Positions 34,615 through 45,033 of a stretch of 64,000 nucleotides of DNA are shown here, one piece after another. The DNA is from Marinobacter halophilus (GTDB lineage Bacteria; Pseudomonadota; Gammaproteobacteria; Pseudomonadales; Oleiphilaceae): assembly GCF_003007685.1 (NCBI RefSeq), contig NZ_PXNN01000016.1:1-64000 (forward strand), written 5' to 3'. The stretch's first letter is position 1; the number at the start of each line of letters is the position of its first letter. The position numbers were made by a program, and so were the translations under genes. Below the pieces are notes generated by a model. That model saw nothing but the letters and a program-made list of their open reading frames with translations. It was not told the origin of the DNA and did no database searches.

Positions 34615-35772
34615 ATGTTTGAACTCGTCGATAGTGTTCAGCAAAACGCAGTAATCAAGGTTGTCGGTGTTGGTGGTGGTGGCGGTAATGCCGTACGTCA
34701 CATGCTTAACAGCGACATTGAGGGCGTCGAATTTATTTGCGCCAACACAGATGCCCAGGCTCTGAAAGACCTGGACGCACGTCAGATTATCCAGCTTGGT
34801 GGCAACATCACCAAGGGTTTGGGCGCTGGTGCCAACCCGGAAGTGGGCCGTCAGTCTGCTCTGGAAGACCGCGATCGTATTGCCGAAGCACTGAGTGGCT
34901 CGGACATGGTGTTCATCACCGCTGGCATGGGCGGTGGTACCGGTACTGGGGCCGCACCGGTAGTGGCAGAAGTTGCCCGGGAACTGGGTATCCTGACCGT
35001 AGCCGTGGTCACCAAGCCGTTCCAGTTTGAGGGCGGCAAGCGTATGAGTGTGGCCGAATCCGGCCTGCGCGAACTGGCAGAAAGTGTTGACTCGCTGATC
35101 ACCATTCCCAACGAAAAGCTGTTGGCGGTGATGGGCAAGAAAACCAGCCTGCTGGATGCCTTTGCCTCTGCCAACGATGTGTTGCTGGGCGCGGTTCAGG
35201 GTATTGCGGATCTGATTACTCGCAACGGTATGATCAACGTTGACTTTGCCGATGTAAAAACCGTGATGTCGGAGATGGGCAACGCCATGATGGGCACTGG
35301 TCGCGCAACCGGTGAAAACCGCGCCCGTGAAGCCGCTGAGGCCGCGATACGCAGTCCGCTGCTGGAAGACATTAACTTGCAGGGCGCAAAGGGTATCCTG
35401 GTCAACATTACTGCAGGCATGGACCTCAATCTGGGTGAGTTCTCCGAGGTTGGCGATATTGTGCGGGAGTTTGCTTCAGACTCTGCCACCGTCGTGGTGG
35501 GTACCGTTATTGACCCGGATATGACTGATGAGCTGAAGGTGACTGTGGTTGCCACTGGCCTGGGTGGTGAGCGTGAAAAGCCGGCCAAAGTAGTGGACAA
35601 CACCCGTACGCTGGATGGCAAGACTGATTACAACCAGCTGGACCGTCCGGCCGTACTGCGTCGTCGCGCGGTATCGCACGGTAACGTGGCGTTGGATCAG
35701 AGCAAAGAAAGCGAAGAGCAGGGCGTGGACTATCTCGATATTCCCGCATTTCTTCGCAGGCAGGCTGATTGA
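34615..35772 (+). CDS. ftsZ: Cell division protein FtsZ
   Basis: The tubulin-like GTPase of the Z ring. It has 385 residues: GTP loop GMGGGTGTG at 104-112, the T7 synergy loop [11 protein letters not shown], a variable linker and the conserved C-terminal peptide [12 protein letters not shown] that binds FtsA and ZipA. AAGGAG (34601-34606) lies eight bases before the ATG. The 102-base gap after ftsA could hold extra promoters, but I see no clear one. Confidence 0.98.
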   Translation: MFELVDSVQQNAVIKVVGVGGGGGNAVRHMLNSDIEGVEFICANTDAQALKDLDARQIIQLGGNITKGLGAGANPEVGRQSALEDRDRIAEALSGSDMVFITAGMGGGTGTGAAPVVAEVARELGILTVAVVTKPFQFEGGKRMSVAESGLRELAESVDSLITIPNEKLLAVMGKKTSLLDAFASANDVLLGAVQGIADLITRNGMINVDFADVKTVMSEMGNAMMGTGRATGENRAREAAEAAIRSPLLEDINLQGAKGILVNITAGMDLNLGEFSEVGDIVREFASDSATVVVGTVIDPDMTDELKVTVVATGLGGEREKPAKVVDNTRTLDGKTDYNQLDRPAVLRRRAVSHGNVALDQSKESEEQGVDYLDIPAFLRRQAD

Positions 35773-35985
35773 TAATCTGTCTCAAATGTGACGTGGGGCA
35801 GGATTCATGAAAAATTATGAATCTTTAAACCCTGGTCAAACGTGAGCTGGTTAACCATAGCCGATGACTATTGCAGATGTTAAGTAAAGTCATGTTGGTT
35901 AAATGGTGCTCAGCCTTGAATTCTGATATTCTCCGAGCAGTTTTTTGCCTAGAATATCGAACTTTTGTGACGGAATAATGAACCG

Positions 35986-36903
35986 ATGATCAGACAACGG
36001 ACACTCAAAAATACCATCCGTGCCACCGGCATTGGCCTGCACTCGGGGGAAAAAGTGTACCTGACCCTCAAGCCTGCCCCGGTCGATACGGGTATCATCT
36101 TCCGCCGGACCGATCTTGACCCGATGGTTGAAATCCGGGCGTGTGCGGAAAATGTAGGTGAGACCATGCTGTCCACGACGCTGGTAAAAGACGGTGTCCG
36201 TGTGGCGACAGTAGAGCACCTGCTCTCAGCCATGGCTGGTCTTGGAATAGATAACTGCTTTGTCGAGCTGAGCGCGGCCGAAGTGCCGATTATGGATGGC
36301 TCTGCGGGCCCGTTCGTGTTTCTGCTGCAGTCTGCAGGCATCTCAGAGCAGGATTCGGCCAAGCGCTTTATCCGCATCAAGCGTGAGGTCACAATTGATG
36401 AGGGCGACAAAAAAGCGACCTTCCTGCCGTTCGAAGGCTTTAAGGTCAGCTTCGGCATCGACTTTGACCACCCGGTGTTCAAGGGCCGCGCCCAGACCGC
36501 GACGGTGGACTTCTCAAGCACCTCCTTTGTGAAGGAAGTGTCTCGCGCCCGGACTTTCGGATTCATGCGCGACATCGAGAAGCTGCGTGCTATGAACCTG
36601 GCGCTTGGCGGTAGTGTTGATAACGCCATTGTGGTAGACGACTACAAGATTCTCAACGAAGACGGCCTTCGCTACGAGGATGAGTTCGTCAAGCACAAGG
36701 TACTGGACGCCATCGGTGATCTTTACTTGTTGGGCAACAGCCTGATTGGTGAGTTCCGTGGTATCAAATCCGGTCACGATCTGAATAACAAGCTGCTGCG
36801 CAAGCTCAGAGCAGAGGAAGATGCATGGGAAGTGGTTACCTTCGATGATGAAGCGACCGCGCCTATCTCTTACATGAAGCCTGCGCTGGCGGTTCAGGGC
36901 TGA
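35986..36903 (+). CDS. lpxC: UDP-3-O-acyl-GlcNAc deacetylase
   Basis: The zinc deacetylase that commits carbon to lipid A. It has 305 residues. The zinc ligands H78 (VEHLLSAM), H237 and D241 ([10 protein letters not shown]) and the catalytic H264 (KSGHDLNN) all fall at the positions known for the Pseudomonas enzyme. In E. coli the protein is controlled by FtsH through its C-terminus; here the tail ends ALAVQG. The 213-base gap after ftsZ is AT-rich and likely holds a promoter, but no convincing pair was found. Confidence 0.97.
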   Translation: MIRQRTLKNTIRATGIGLHSGEKVYLTLKPAPVDTGIIFRRTDLDPMVEIRACAENVGETMLSTTLVKDGVRVATVEHLLSAMAGLGIDNCFVELSAAEVPIMDGSAGPFVFLLQSAGISEQDSAKRFIRIKREVTIDEGDKKATFLPFEGFKVSFGIDFDHPVFKGRAQTATVDFSSTSFVKEVSRARTFGFMRDIEKLRAMNLALGGSVDNAIVVDDYKILNEDGLRYEDEFVKHKVLDAIGDLYLLGNSLIGEFRGIKSGHDLNNKLLRKLRAEEDAWEVVTFDDEATAPISYMKPALAVQG

Positions 36904-36914
36904 GGCGGGACGCC

Positions 36915-37367
36915 TCAATCCTGGACGTGACCTGCGAGTTTTTCGAGAACTTCGCGTAATGCTTTATCCTTCGTGTGCCCGGCTTCCTCTTTGAGGAGCC
37001 GGGCATTTTCTTTGCTCAGTGGTGTGGACTTCATCGCCGGCCTGGCCCGGAATCTGAGCGGGGAAACCTTGATCTTTACCTTCCAGACAAACCTGAACAG
37101 TTCATGCTGACGCAAGGACTCCATGACTTCGTGCTGCCTGAAGCGCAGGCGTGTGGCCTTGCTGGCGTTGTCGGTTGCCAGCACCAGTTCGCCGTTGCTG
37201 CAACTGACAAACCGGGTGCCATCGGCCAGTTCGTCCGGGATGGCGGCCAACACCAGTTGCTCGGCTTGCTGATGCAGCTCAGCTTTGGTGAGTAACGCTT
37301 TAAGCGTTGAGCCGGGTCTTGAGGACGTCTTGCCAAAGATCATTTTTTGATCATTTTTTTCGCGCAT
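36915..37367 (-). CDS. dciA: Replicative helicase loader DciA (DUF721)
   Basis: 150 residues matching the DUF721 family: an N-terminal segment LKALLTKAELHQQAEQLVLAAIP, a KH-like central part with VSCSNGELVLATDNASKATRLRF, and a basic C-terminal tail. DUF721 proteins (DciA) load DnaB in bacteria that lack DnaC/DnaI. Placement between lpxC and secA on the opposite strand matches Pseudomonas. It converges on lpxC with an 11-base gap. No Shine-Dalgarno is evident; ATG 37343 is an alternative start. Confidence 0.8.
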   Translation of the reverse strand: MREKNDQKMIFGKTSSRPGSTLKALLTKAELHQQAEQLVLAAIPDELADGTRFVSCSNGELVLATDNASKATRLRFRQHEVMESLRQHELFRFVWKVKIKVSPLRFRARPAMKSTPLSKENARLLKEEAGHTKDKALREVLEKLAGHVQD

Positions 37368-37583
37368 AGCCGGTTTTTTCTCGACGAGGCCGTTTACGAT
37401 TGGTTACACTTCGGCACGGTTTGTGCGTAGCGCTGGTGATGCACTCGTTTTACATTGTGTTCGACAAGTGTGTCTACCGGGCGCTGCGATTTATCAGTAC
37501 GTAGTTGTTGCCAAGGATAGCAGAACCGCTCGGAATATTATTTCCGGGTCGCAGCACTACAGGGACATGGTTGCGGCTCTACA

Positions 37584-38537
37584 ATGAAATCGAACGACAA
37601 TATGAACGTAATCTTCGTTGGCAAACGTCACGGCCGTTCGCGGGCAGTGCCGCTTGGTGCGGGCGTTATCGCTGGCCTGATCTTTTTTGGGGTGGCAATG
37701 CTGATAGCCGCTGGCTGGGCAGGTTACCAGATGGCGGTCAGTAAGGCTGAAGCTAAGTTGCCGACCGAATCGGAACTGGTTGCAGACTGGCAGGAAAAGC
37801 TGAGTCAACAGCGAAGCGATGTGTCGCAGATCCGGATCAGTGCTCAGGAGCAGATTGATGCGCTGACCATAAGGCTGGGCGATATTCAGGGTCGGCTGCT
37901 AAGGCTGGATGCCTTGGGGCAGCGCTTTGTTGAATCTGGTCTGGTGACCAGTGACGAGTTCAATTTTGATCAGCCAGCTGCTGTTGGTGGTCCTGAAGAT
38001 ACCCTGGATGGTGATTCTTACAGCGCGCCGCAGCTTACTGATATGATCAATCAACTGGAATTATTGATTGACGATCGGGAAAAACAGCTGCGTCTGCTCG
38101 ATAAGGTATCATCCCGGCACAAGCTGGAAAACGAGCTGTATTTACAGGGTCGGCCCATTACCTGGGGTTGGCTATCGTCACCTTATGGTTATCGCAGCGA
38201 CCCCTTCACCGGAAAGCGTCGCTGGCATGCCGGTGTCGATCTGGCTGGTAAAGAAGGCAGCGATATCATTACCGTGGGTGCTGGCGTTGTGACCTTTGCC
38301 GGAGATCGGTTTGGTTATGGCAACCTGGTCGAGGTTGATCATGGCGAGGGGCTGGTTACCCGTTATGCACATGCGAAAACAGTGAAAGTAGAAACCGGCG
38401 ATGTGGTGCAGAAAGGCCAGGTTGTTGCCTTGATGGGCAGTACCGGTCGTTCGACTGGCCCACATGTACATTTTGAAGTTATCCGCAATGGCAAGTCCGA
38501 AAATCCTGAGAAATATATCAAGCGCGCAAGCCGCTGA
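37584..38537 (+). CDS. M23 family metallopeptidase (peptidoglycan endopeptidase-like)
   Basis: 317 residues: a cytoplasmic N-terminus, one membrane segment (about 24-46), a periplasmic coiled coil (about 60-110 and 150-180) and a C-terminal LytM/M23 domain with the zinc ligands H-x-x-x-D (RRWHAGVDLAG) and H-x-H (GPHVHFEV). All LytM ligands are present, so it is likely an active zinc endopeptidase. It lies between dciA and secA, as in Pseudomonas. No good Shine-Dalgarno. Confidence 0.88.
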   Translation: MKSNDNMNVIFVGKRHGRSRAVPLGAGVIAGLIFFGVAMLIAAGWAGYQMAVSKAEAKLPTESELVADWQEKLSQQRSDVSQIRISAQEQIDALTIRLGDIQGRLLRLDALGQRFVESGLVTSDEFNFDQPAAVGGPEDTLDGDSYSAPQLTDMINQLELLIDDREKQLRLLDKVSSRHKLENELYLQGRPITWGWLSSPYGYRSDPFTGKRRWHAGVDLAGKEGSDIITVGAGVVTFAGDRFGYGNLVEVDHGEGLVTRYAHAKTVKVETGDVVQKGQVVALMGSTGRSTGPHVHFEVIRNGKSENPEKYIKRASR

Positions 38538-38561
38538 TTCCGTTCCCGTGAACCCCACCTT

Positions 38562-38589
38562 TTGTCCTTTCACCAAATAAGGTTAGAAT
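38562..38589 (+). promoter_or_regulatory. secA promoter
   Basis: TTGTCC (38562-38567), a 16-base spacer and TAGAAT (38584-38589), starting 24 bases after the M23 peptidase stop. There is no secM arrest gene upstream of secA, unlike E. coli. Confidence 0.6.
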
Positions 38590-38626
38590 GCCGGCTTCCT
38601 CCGTTTAACTGAAGAAGCAGTGGTCT

Positions 38627-41365
38627 ATGTTCACAAAGCTTGCAACGAAGATGTTCGGCAGTAAAAACGCCCGAGAAGTCAAGAGAATGCGTAAGGTCGC
38701 CCTGCGCATCAATGAACTTGAAGAGCAGTATGGCGGTCTGTCGGATTCCGAGTTGCAGGGCAAGACTGCCGAATTCCGTCGTCGTCTCGAGGATGGCGAG
38801 GCTCTGGACGCGCTGCTTGCGGAAGCCTTTGCAACGGTCCGGGAGTCCAGTCGACGGGTAATGGGGATGCGCCATTACGACGTCCAGCTGATCGGTGGTA
38901 TGACACTGCACGAAGGCCACATCGCCGAAATGAAAACCGGTGAGGGCAAGACTCTGGTGGCGACCGCGGCGGTCTATCTTAATGCGCTGCCGGGCAAAGG
39001 TGTTCACGTCGTTACGGTCAACGATTACCTGGCCAGCCGCGATGCGGAGTGGATGGGCAAGCTGTACCGTTTCCTCGGCATGCAGGTTGGTGTGGTTGTT
39101 GCGGGCCAGCCGCCGGAAGAAAAGCGGGCGGCTTACCAGGCCGACATCACCTACGGTACCAACAACGAATTCGGCTTTGACTACCTGCGCGATAACATGG
39201 CGTTCAGTATTGCTGACAAGGTCCAGCGTGGGCTCAACTACGCCATTGTCGACGAAGTCGACTCTATCCTGATTGACGAAGCCCGTACCCCGTTGATTAT
39301 CTCTGGTGCGGCGGAAGACTCCTCCAAGATGTACCAGGCCATTAACACGCTGGTCCCCAACCTGGAAAAAGGGGAAGTCAGTGAAGATGAGGCCGTCGAA
39401 ACCACCGGCGATTTCACCATTGACGAAAAATCCCGCCAGGTGGAGCTTACCGAAGCCGGCCATGAGAAGGTGGAAGAACTTCTGCTGAGTCAGGAGCTTC
39501 TCAAAGAAGGGGAAAGTCTGTATTCCGCGGCAAACCTGAGCCTGCTGCACCACGTGCACTCGGCGCTGCGGGCGCATCATCTGTTCCAGAAAGATGTGGA
39601 TTACATCGTGCAGGGCGGTCAGGTGGTGATCGTGGACGAGCACACCGGCCGGACTATGCCGGGCCGTCGCTGGAGTGAAGGGTTGCATCAGGCCATTGAA
39701 GCCAAAGAAGGGCTGAAGATTCAGGCTGAGAGCCAGACCCTGGCCTCTACTACCTTCCAGAATTATTTCCGTTTGTACGACAAGCTGGCCGGCATGACCG
39801 GCACAGCCGATACCGAAGCCTTCGAGTTCCGCCAGATTTACGGCCTGGACGTGGTGGTGATCCCGCCGAACAAGCCGATTCAGCGGATTGATTACAACGA
39901 CCTCGTGTATCTGACTCAGGACGAGAAGTTTCACGCCATTATTGATGAAATCAAAGATGTGACCGCGGATGGTCGCCCGGTACTGGTCGGTACGGCATCG
40001 ATCGAAGCTTCTGAATTGTTGGCCATGCTGCTGAAGAAGGCGCGCATTGATCACAAGATCCTGAACGCCAAGCAGCACGAGTCTGAGGCGATGATTATTG
40101 CCCAGGCCGGTCGTCCGGGCGCGGTAACAATCGCCACCAACATGGCGGGCCGGGGTACCGATATCGTGCTGGGTGGTAACTGGGAGTTCGAAGTGGCGGT
40201 CATGGACAACCCCTCGGAAGAGGATGTGGCCCGACTGAAGGCGGAATGGACCGATCTGCACAATCAGGTGCTGGACGCCGGGGGCTTGCACATCATCGGT
40301 ACCGAACGCCACGAATCCCGTCGAATTGACAACCAGCTGCGTGGCCGTGCCGGCCGCCAGGGGGATCCGGGTTCTTCCCGTTTCTTCCTGTCGCTGGAAG
40401 ACAACCTGATGCGAATTTTCGCCCCTGAGCGGGTGAAGAACCTGATGCAGGCAATGGGCATGAAGAAAGGCGAGGCCATTGAGCACCGCATGGTCAGCAA
40501 CGCCATCGAGAAGTCCCAGCGCAAAGTGGAAGGCCGGAACTTCGACATGCGCAAGACCTTGCTCGAATACGACGATGTGGCCAACGACCAGCGCACGGTA
40601 ATTTACGATCAGCGCAACGAGGTGATGGCGTCAAACGACATCTCCGAGATGATCGATACCATTCGTGGTGATGTGGTAGATGCTATGGTCAGCGAGTTTA
40701 TTCCGCCCCAGAGTATGCCAGAACAGTGGGATGTGCCGGGCCTGGAGGCTCAGTTGCAGTCTGAAATGGCCATCGATCTGCCGGTCCAGGCCTGGCTGGA
40801 TGAGGACAGCAAGCTGCACGAAGAGAATTTGCGCCAGAAGATCCTGGACGCCGTTGTGAGCGAGTACAAAACCAAGGAAGAGATTGCCGGCGCCGAGCCC
40901 ATGCGCAATTTTGAGAAACAGGTCTTTCTGCAGGTGCTGGATACCCTGTGGAAAGAGCACTTGTCCAATATGGACCACCTGCGCCGGGGCATTCATCTAC
41001 GTGGTTATGCCCAGAAGAATCCGAAGCAGGAATACAAACGCGAGGCGTTTAACCTGTTTGAGAGCATGCTTGAGAGCATGAAGCGTGACGTGACCCGAGT
41101 GTTGAGTCATGTCCGGGTGCAAAGCCGCGAAGAAATGGAAGAAATCGAGCGTCGTAGGAAGGAAGAGCTGGAGCAGGAGATGGCGCGTGCCAAATTGCGG
41201 CATGATCAAACCAGTGCCACCCAGGTTCAGGGTGATGACGGAGAGAGCCAGTCCCAGGCCACCCCGGACACTTTTGTTCGCCAAGAGCGCAAGGTTGGCC
41301 GAAACGAGCCCTGTCCCTGCGGGTCTGGCAAGAAGTACAAGCAGTGTTGCGGTAAGGTCAGCTAA
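38627..41365 (+). CDS. secA: Preprotein translocase ATPase SecA
   Basis: The motor that drives proteins through SecYEG. It has 912 residues: Walker A in [14 protein letters not shown] (about 101-114), the [19 protein letters not shown] block, second motor domain with [16 protein letters not shown] and [18 protein letters not shown], an acidic/basic linker, and a C-terminal SEC-C zinc motif [13 protein letters not shown] for SecB and lipid binding. Terminator at 41392. Confidence 0.98.
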   Translation: MFTKLATKMFGSKNAREVKRMRKVALRINELEEQYGGLSDSELQGKTAEFRRRLEDGEALDALLAEAFATVRESSRRVMGMRHYDVQLIGGMTLHEGHIAEMKTGEGKTLVATAAVYLNALPGKGVHVVTVNDYLASRDAEWMGKLYRFLGMQVGVVVAGQPPEEKRAAYQADITYGTNNEFGFDYLRDNMAFSIADKVQRGLNYAIVDEVDSILIDEARTPLIISGAAEDSSKMYQAINTLVPNLEKGEVSEDEAVETTGDFTIDEKSRQVELTEAGHEKVEELLLSQELLKEGESLYSAANLSLLHHVHSALRAHHLFQKDVDYIVQGGQVVIVDEHTGRTMPGRRWSEGLHQAIEAKEGLKIQAESQTLASTTFQNYFRLYDKLAGMTGTADTEAFEFRQIYGLDVVVIPPNKPIQRIDYNDLVYLTQDEKFHAIIDEIKDVTADGRPVLVGTASIEASELLAMLLKKARIDHKILNAKQHESEAMIIAQAGRPGAVTIATNMAGRGTDIVLGGNWEFEVAVMDNPSEEDVARLKAEWTDLHNQVLDAGGLHIIGTERHESRRIDNQLRGRAGRQGDPGSSRFFLSLEDNLMRIFAPERVKNLMQAMGMKKGEAIEHRMVSNAIEKSQRKVEGRNFDMRKTLLEYDDVANDQRTVIYDQRNEVMASNDISEMIDTIRGDVVDAMVSEFIPPQSMPEQWDVPGLEAQLQSEMAIDLPVQAWLDEDSKLHEENLRQKILDAVVSEYKTKEEIAGAEPMRNFEKQVFLQVLDTLWKEHLSNMDHLRRGIHLRGYAQKNPKQEYKREAFNLFESMLESMKRDVTRVLSHVRVQSREEMEEIERRRKEELEQEMARAKLRHDQTSATQVQGDDGESQSQATPDTFVRQERKVGRNEPCPCGSGKKYKQCCGKVS

Positions 41366-41391
41366 CGCCTTGCCACAAACGCAGAGACCGG

Positions 41392-41440
41392 AACCCGCAA
41401 GCTGCCAGGTTATTGGCTGTTTGCGGGTTTTGTCGTTTTC
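41392..41440 (+). terminator. secA terminator
   Basis: AACCCGCAA (41392-41400) pairs with TTGCGGGTT (41421-41429), with GCCA/TGGC pairing inside, followed by TTTTGTCGTTTT. Confidence 0.75.
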
Positions 41441-41467
41441 AGATTCGGATCATTTCAGGAGGCAGGC

Positions 41468-42685
41468 ATGGCGGTAGGTCCCGGAACTTTACCTGAGTTT
41501 TACCCGGTAGCGGGTATCAAACTGGGCATTGCAAGCGCAGGCATCAAGAAGCCTGGTCGCAAGGATGTTGTGGTGTTCGAGCTGGCGCCGGAGTCCCGCG
41601 TGGCCGGGATATTTACCCGCAACCAGTTCTGTGCCGCCCCGGTGGTGGTCAGCCGGCGCCATCTGGCTGAGAGTGCCCCGCGCTATTTACTGATCAATAC
41701 GGGCAACGCCAATGCCGGCACCGGTGACCGTGGTCTGGCCGACGCTCTGCAGTGCTGCCAGGCGCTGGCGGAAAAGGCGGGAGTCAACGCAGCCGAAGTA
41801 CTTCCGTTTTCCACCGGGGTGATTGGTGAGCCGCTCCCGGTCGACAAGATCGTGAGCGCCATACCGGAGGCCCTGGCCGCCGCCCGTGAAGACCGCTGGG
41901 CCGAAGCTGCCAGTGGCATCATGACTACCGATACTCGCCCGAAAGGGGCCTCGGTCCGCATCGATATAGGCGGGTATCCGGTGACAATTTCCGGTATCAG
42001 TAAAGGCGCGGGCATGATTCGCCCGAATATGGCCACGATGTTGGGCTTTATTGGCACCGATGTCCGGGTTGCTCCGGACGTATTGCAGGCGTTGGCCTCA
42101 GAGCTCGGAGAGAAGTCGTTTAACCGGATTACCATTGACGGCGACACGTCCACCAACGATGCCTGCATGCTGATGGCCAGTGGCCAGTATGGCGGTCCTG
42201 AACTTACCGCCGACAGTCCTCATCTGCCGAAGCTGAAAGAAGCGCTGTGGCAGGTATATCTGGAGCTGGCTCATGCCATTGTCCGGGACGGTGAAGGTGC
42301 CACCAAGTTTGTCACCATTGAGGTCAGTGGCGCCTTCAGCCAGCAGGAAGCGCTTGACGTTGCTTACACAGTGGCGCATTCGCCTCTGGTCAAGACGGCC
42401 TTGTTTGCGTCTGATCCGAACTGGGGCCGGATTCTGGCGGCGGTTGGCCGGGCCGGGGTGGCAGACCTGAATCTGAACACATTGGAAATCTATCTGGGTG
42501 ATGTTTGTCTGGTGCGTAACGGTGGCCGGGCTGAGGATTATTCCGAAGCGCGGGGTCAGGCGGTCATGGACCGGGACGAGATCACCATTGCCATCGACTT
42601 GAAGCGCGGCGCGGTTAATGAAACGGTCTGGACCTGCGACTTCTCCCATGACTACGTCACCATCAATGCCGACTACCGCTCCTGA
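41468..42685 (+). CDS. argJ: Glutamate N-acetyltransferase/amino-acid acetyltransferase
   Basis: Transfers acetyl from N-acetylornithine to glutamate in the cyclic arginine pathway and can also use acetyl-CoA. It has 405 residues. Self-cleavage occurs before the nucleophilic T190 in GMIRPNMATMLGF, giving alpha and beta chains. Other signatures: NTGNANAGTG, DGDTSTND and SDPNWGR. AGGAGG (41457-41462) is an excellent Shine-Dalgarno. Confidence 0.96.
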   Translation: MAVGPGTLPEFYPVAGIKLGIASAGIKKPGRKDVVVFELAPESRVAGIFTRNQFCAAPVVVSRRHLAESAPRYLLINTGNANAGTGDRGLADALQCCQALAEKAGVNAAEVLPFSTGVIGEPLPVDKIVSAIPEALAAAREDRWAEAASGIMTTDTRPKGASVRIDIGGYPVTISGISKGAGMIRPNMATMLGFIGTDVRVAPDVLQALASELGEKSFNRITIDGDTSTNDACMLMASGQYGGPELTADSPHLPKLKEALWQVYLELAHAIVRDGEGATKFVTIEVSGAFSQQEALDVAYTVAHSPLVKTALFASDPNWGRILAAVGRAGVADLNLNTLEIYLGDVCLVRNGGRAEDYSEARGQAVMDRDEITIAIDLKRGAVNETVWTCDFSHDYVTINADYRS

Positions 42686-43652
42686 GACGCCGCCCGGGTC
42701 AGACTCGGCTAAAAAGTGCATACACGTCGCGGTCGCGGTGATTATCCGTGCTGGCCGGGTGTTGATTGCCCGCCGTCTGGATCATGCCCATCAGGGTGGG
42801 CTGCTGGAATTTCCGGGCGGTAAGGTGGAGTCAGGGGAAACCGTGCAGCAGGCACTGGTGCGGGAGATCCGTGAGGAAACCGGGCTGCAGGTGCCGCTGG
42901 CCAGCCTGGAGCCAGTGATCGGCATCCGCCATGACTATGGCGACAAACAGGTGTTTCTGGACGTCTGGAAAACCACTGAGGCCCAGGGCAATGCGGAGGG
43001 CCGCGAAGGCCAGGCCGTCGACTGGCGAGCGCCCTCTGCGCTCAAGGATGACGATTTTCCAGCGGCCAATCGGCCGATTATCCGGGCGCTGAATCTGCCC
43101 GGCCGGCTCGCGATCTCCGGCGCCATAACGTCCCGGGTGGCGGGCGGCAGCCGGCTCAAAGTGGCGCTGGCGAAGCTGGACAGCCCACTGCTGGTGCTTA
43201 GAGCCCCGGAGTTGGCGGTTGAGGAGTATCGGCAGCTGGCGGCGCAAGCGCTGGCAGTGTGCGCGGAGGCGGGTATTGGCGTGATTCTGCATGGTCAGCC
43301 GGGCTGGCTAGAGGAGTTTCCGGGCGCTGCCGGCTTGCATTTGCCCTGGCGAGAGGCTGAGCGGCTCTCAGGGCGTCCTGTGCCGGCAAATCGATGGCTT
43401 GGCGTGTCCTGCCATGACTCCGGCCAACTGCGCCATGCCGAGCGTCTGGGGGCGGATTACGCGACGCTCGGGCCGGTGCTGCCTACGCCCACCCATCCCG
43501 AACAGTCAGGCCTGGGCTGGGCGCAATTCGAAGCTCTGGTTGCCGGAGCATCAATACCGGTCTATGGTCTCGGCGGTATGGCACCGGTCCATGAAAATCT
43601 CTGTCGCGAACGCGGTGGCCAGGGCATTGCCGGCATCAGCTATTGGTGGTGA
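42666..43652 (+). CDS. mutT: Nudix hydrolase MutT fused to a ThiE-like domain
   Basis: 328 residues. The N-terminal half has the complete Nudix box (G-x5-E-x7-REIREETGL, in FPGGKVESGETV onward) and resembles MutT, which removes 8-oxo-dGTP. The C-terminal half resembles thiamine phosphate synthase/TenI barrels: LGVSCHDSGQLRHAERLGADY and LGPVLPTPTHP. Such fusions are known in Pseudomonas at the same place. It is unclear whether the ThiE part is catalytic. ATG 42666 overlaps the argJ end by 20 bases; ATG 42618 and 42648 lie further inside argJ. Confidence 0.88.
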   Translation: MPTTAPETPPGSDSAKKCIHVAVAVIIRAGRVLIARRLDHAHQGGLLEFPGGKVESGETVQQALVREIREETGLQVPLASLEPVIGIRHDYGDKQVFLDVWKTTEAQGNAEGREGQAVDWRAPSALKDDDFPAANRPIIRALNLPGRLAISGAITSRVAGGSRLKVALAKLDSPLLVLRAPELAVEEYRQLAAQALAVCAEAGIGVILHGQPGWLEEFPGAAGLHLPWREAERLSGRPVPANRWLGVSCHDSGQLRHAERLGADYATLGPVLPTPTHPEQSGLGWAQFEALVAGASIPVYGLGGMAPVHENLCRERGGQGIAGISYWW

Positions 43653-43755
43653 TCCGGTTTCTGGCGCCAGTGGCTGCCGGAGATTACGGGTTTAACCACC
43701 GTCAAACCTGTGAAATAGTAGAATTTCAAACACTAATACCGAGCGGGAGAGCGTC

Positions 43756-44238
43756 GTGAGCAAGTTGACCCATCTGGATGATAAAGGTGAAGCCCGAATG
43801 GTGGATGTGACCAGCAAGGCGGTCACTGAGCGGGAGGCCCGGGCTGAGGCCACAATCCGCATGGCACCGGAAACCCTGCGGATGATTATTGACGGTGAGC
43901 ACCCAAAAGGCGATGTGTTGGCCACCGCCCGGATCGCCGGTATTATGGCGGCCAAGAAAACCCACGATCTGATTCCGCTGTGCCACGCCCTGAATCTGAC
44001 TTCAGTTAAGGTCGAGCTATCCCCGGGTGATGACGGGGCCTCAGTGTATATTCTGACCCGTTGCAAGCTGTCCGGCCAGACCGGTGTTGAGATGGAGGCA
44101 CTGACGGCCGCCAGCATTGCCGCGTTGACCCTGTACGATATGTGTAAGGCCGTGGACAAGGCCATGGTGGTGGATGGCGTGCGGTTGCTGGAGAAAAAAG
44201 GCGGCCGCTCCGGTCACTGGGTTGCCCCCGGGCGATGA
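43756..44238 (+). CDS. moaC: Cyclic pyranopterin monophosphate synthase
   Basis: The second step of molybdenum cofactor synthesis, acting after MoaA. It has 160 residues: [14 protein letters not shown] near the N-terminus, [24 protein letters not shown] and [13 protein letters not shown]. The start is GTG 43756 with GGGAG six bases upstream. No other moa gene is in the window. Confidence 0.96.
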   Translation: MSKLTHLDDKGEARMVDVTSKAVTEREARAEATIRMAPETLRMIIDGEHPKGDVLATARIAGIMAAKKTHDLIPLCHALNLTSVKVELSPGDDGASVYILTRCKLSGQTGVEMEALTAASIAALTLYDMCKAVDKAMVVDGVRLLEKKGGRSGHWVAPGR

Positions 44239-44329
44239 TCCGCTTGCTGGCGCTGGCCGTAATCTTGCTTGTAACGAAGCCTTCGGAGAGGAAACGTGTC
44301 AACACTACGCCAGGCAAGCAGCCGCATGA

Positions 44330-44335
44330 TAGAAT
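44330..44335 (+). promoter_or_regulatory. Possible ribA promoter (extended -10)
   Basis: TGA followed by TAGAAT, 35 bases before the ribA GTG. The -35 region is poor. No FMN riboswitch motif is present. Confidence 0.35.
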
Positions 44336-44370
44336 GCCCGCCCAATTTGTCAGAACCACGAGGAAACACA

Positions 44371-44982
44371 GTGGCTGTTCGTTACATTGAGACCTGCCGT
44401 TTGCCTACCCCTTTCGGTGTGTTTGACATGCACGGCTTTGAAGAGCCAGACACTGGTAAGGAGCACGTGGCATTGACGCTGGGTGATATCAGTAGCGATG
44501 AACCGCTGTTGGCACGAACCCATTCCGAGTGCCTGACCGGCGACGCTCTTTACAGCATGCGGTGTGATTGCGGGTATCAGCTGGAAGAAGCGCTCCGCTG
44601 TATCGCCCTTGAAGGGCGCGGTCTGCTGATGTATCTGCGTCAGGAAGGTCGTGGCATCGGCCTGATCAATAAGATCCGGGCCTATCGGCTTCAGGATGAA
44701 GGTGCTGATACCGTCGAAGCTAACGAGCAGCTGGGCTTTGGTGCCGATTTACGCGATTACAGCATGTGCAAGGACATGCTGGAGCATTTGGGTATTACCA
44801 GTCTCAAGCTGATGACCAATAATCCCAGAAAGGTCAAGGCGCTGGAGTCTTACGGTATCCGGATTTCCGAGCGTGTGCCGCTGCATGTGGGGCGCAATCC
44901 TCATAACGAACATTATTTGAACACCAAGCAAAGCAAGCTTGGTCACTGGCTGGAAACCCATCAAGACGATGATCCTGCCTGA
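44371..44982 (+). CDS. ribA: GTP cyclohydrolase II
   Basis: Opens GTP to begin riboflavin synthesis. It has 203 residues, close to E. coli RibA (196). The zinc Cys are in [22 protein letters not shown]; the catalytic region is [16 protein letters not shown]. The start is GTG 44371 with GAGG at 44360-44363. Unlike the ribBA form, there is no DHBP synthase domain. It converges with dxs. Confidence 0.96.
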   Translation: MAVRYIETCRLPTPFGVFDMHGFEEPDTGKEHVALTLGDISSDEPLLARTHSECLTGDALYSMRCDCGYQLEEALRCIALEGRGLLMYLRQEGRGIGLINKIRAYRLQDEGADTVEANEQLGFGADLRDYSMCKDMLEHLGITSLKLMTNNPRKVKALESYGIRISERVPLHVGRNPHNEHYLNTKQSKLGHWLETHQDDDPA

Positions 44983-44994
44983 GGCAGGTCGTCG

Positions 44995-45029
44995 AGACCA
45001 CAGCTGAGCAGTTCATTCAGCCGTGGTCT
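44995..45029. terminator. Hairpin between convergent ribA and dxs
   Basis: AGACCAC (44995-45001) with GTGGTCT (45023-45029) and, inside, GCTGA (45003-45007) with TCAGC (45017-45021), separated by one mismatch. It lacks a T run, so it is a likely but not typical terminator or a 3'-end stabiliser. Confidence 0.45.
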
Positions 45030-45033
45030 TCGC

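Noticed and set aside
38570..40486. 638-codon frame antisense to secA
   Set aside because: It mirrors the secA codon pattern; no recognisable domain and no ribosome site.
44239..44370. FMN riboswitch before ribA
   Set aside because: The gap is only 132 bases and shows none of the conserved RFN element blocks.
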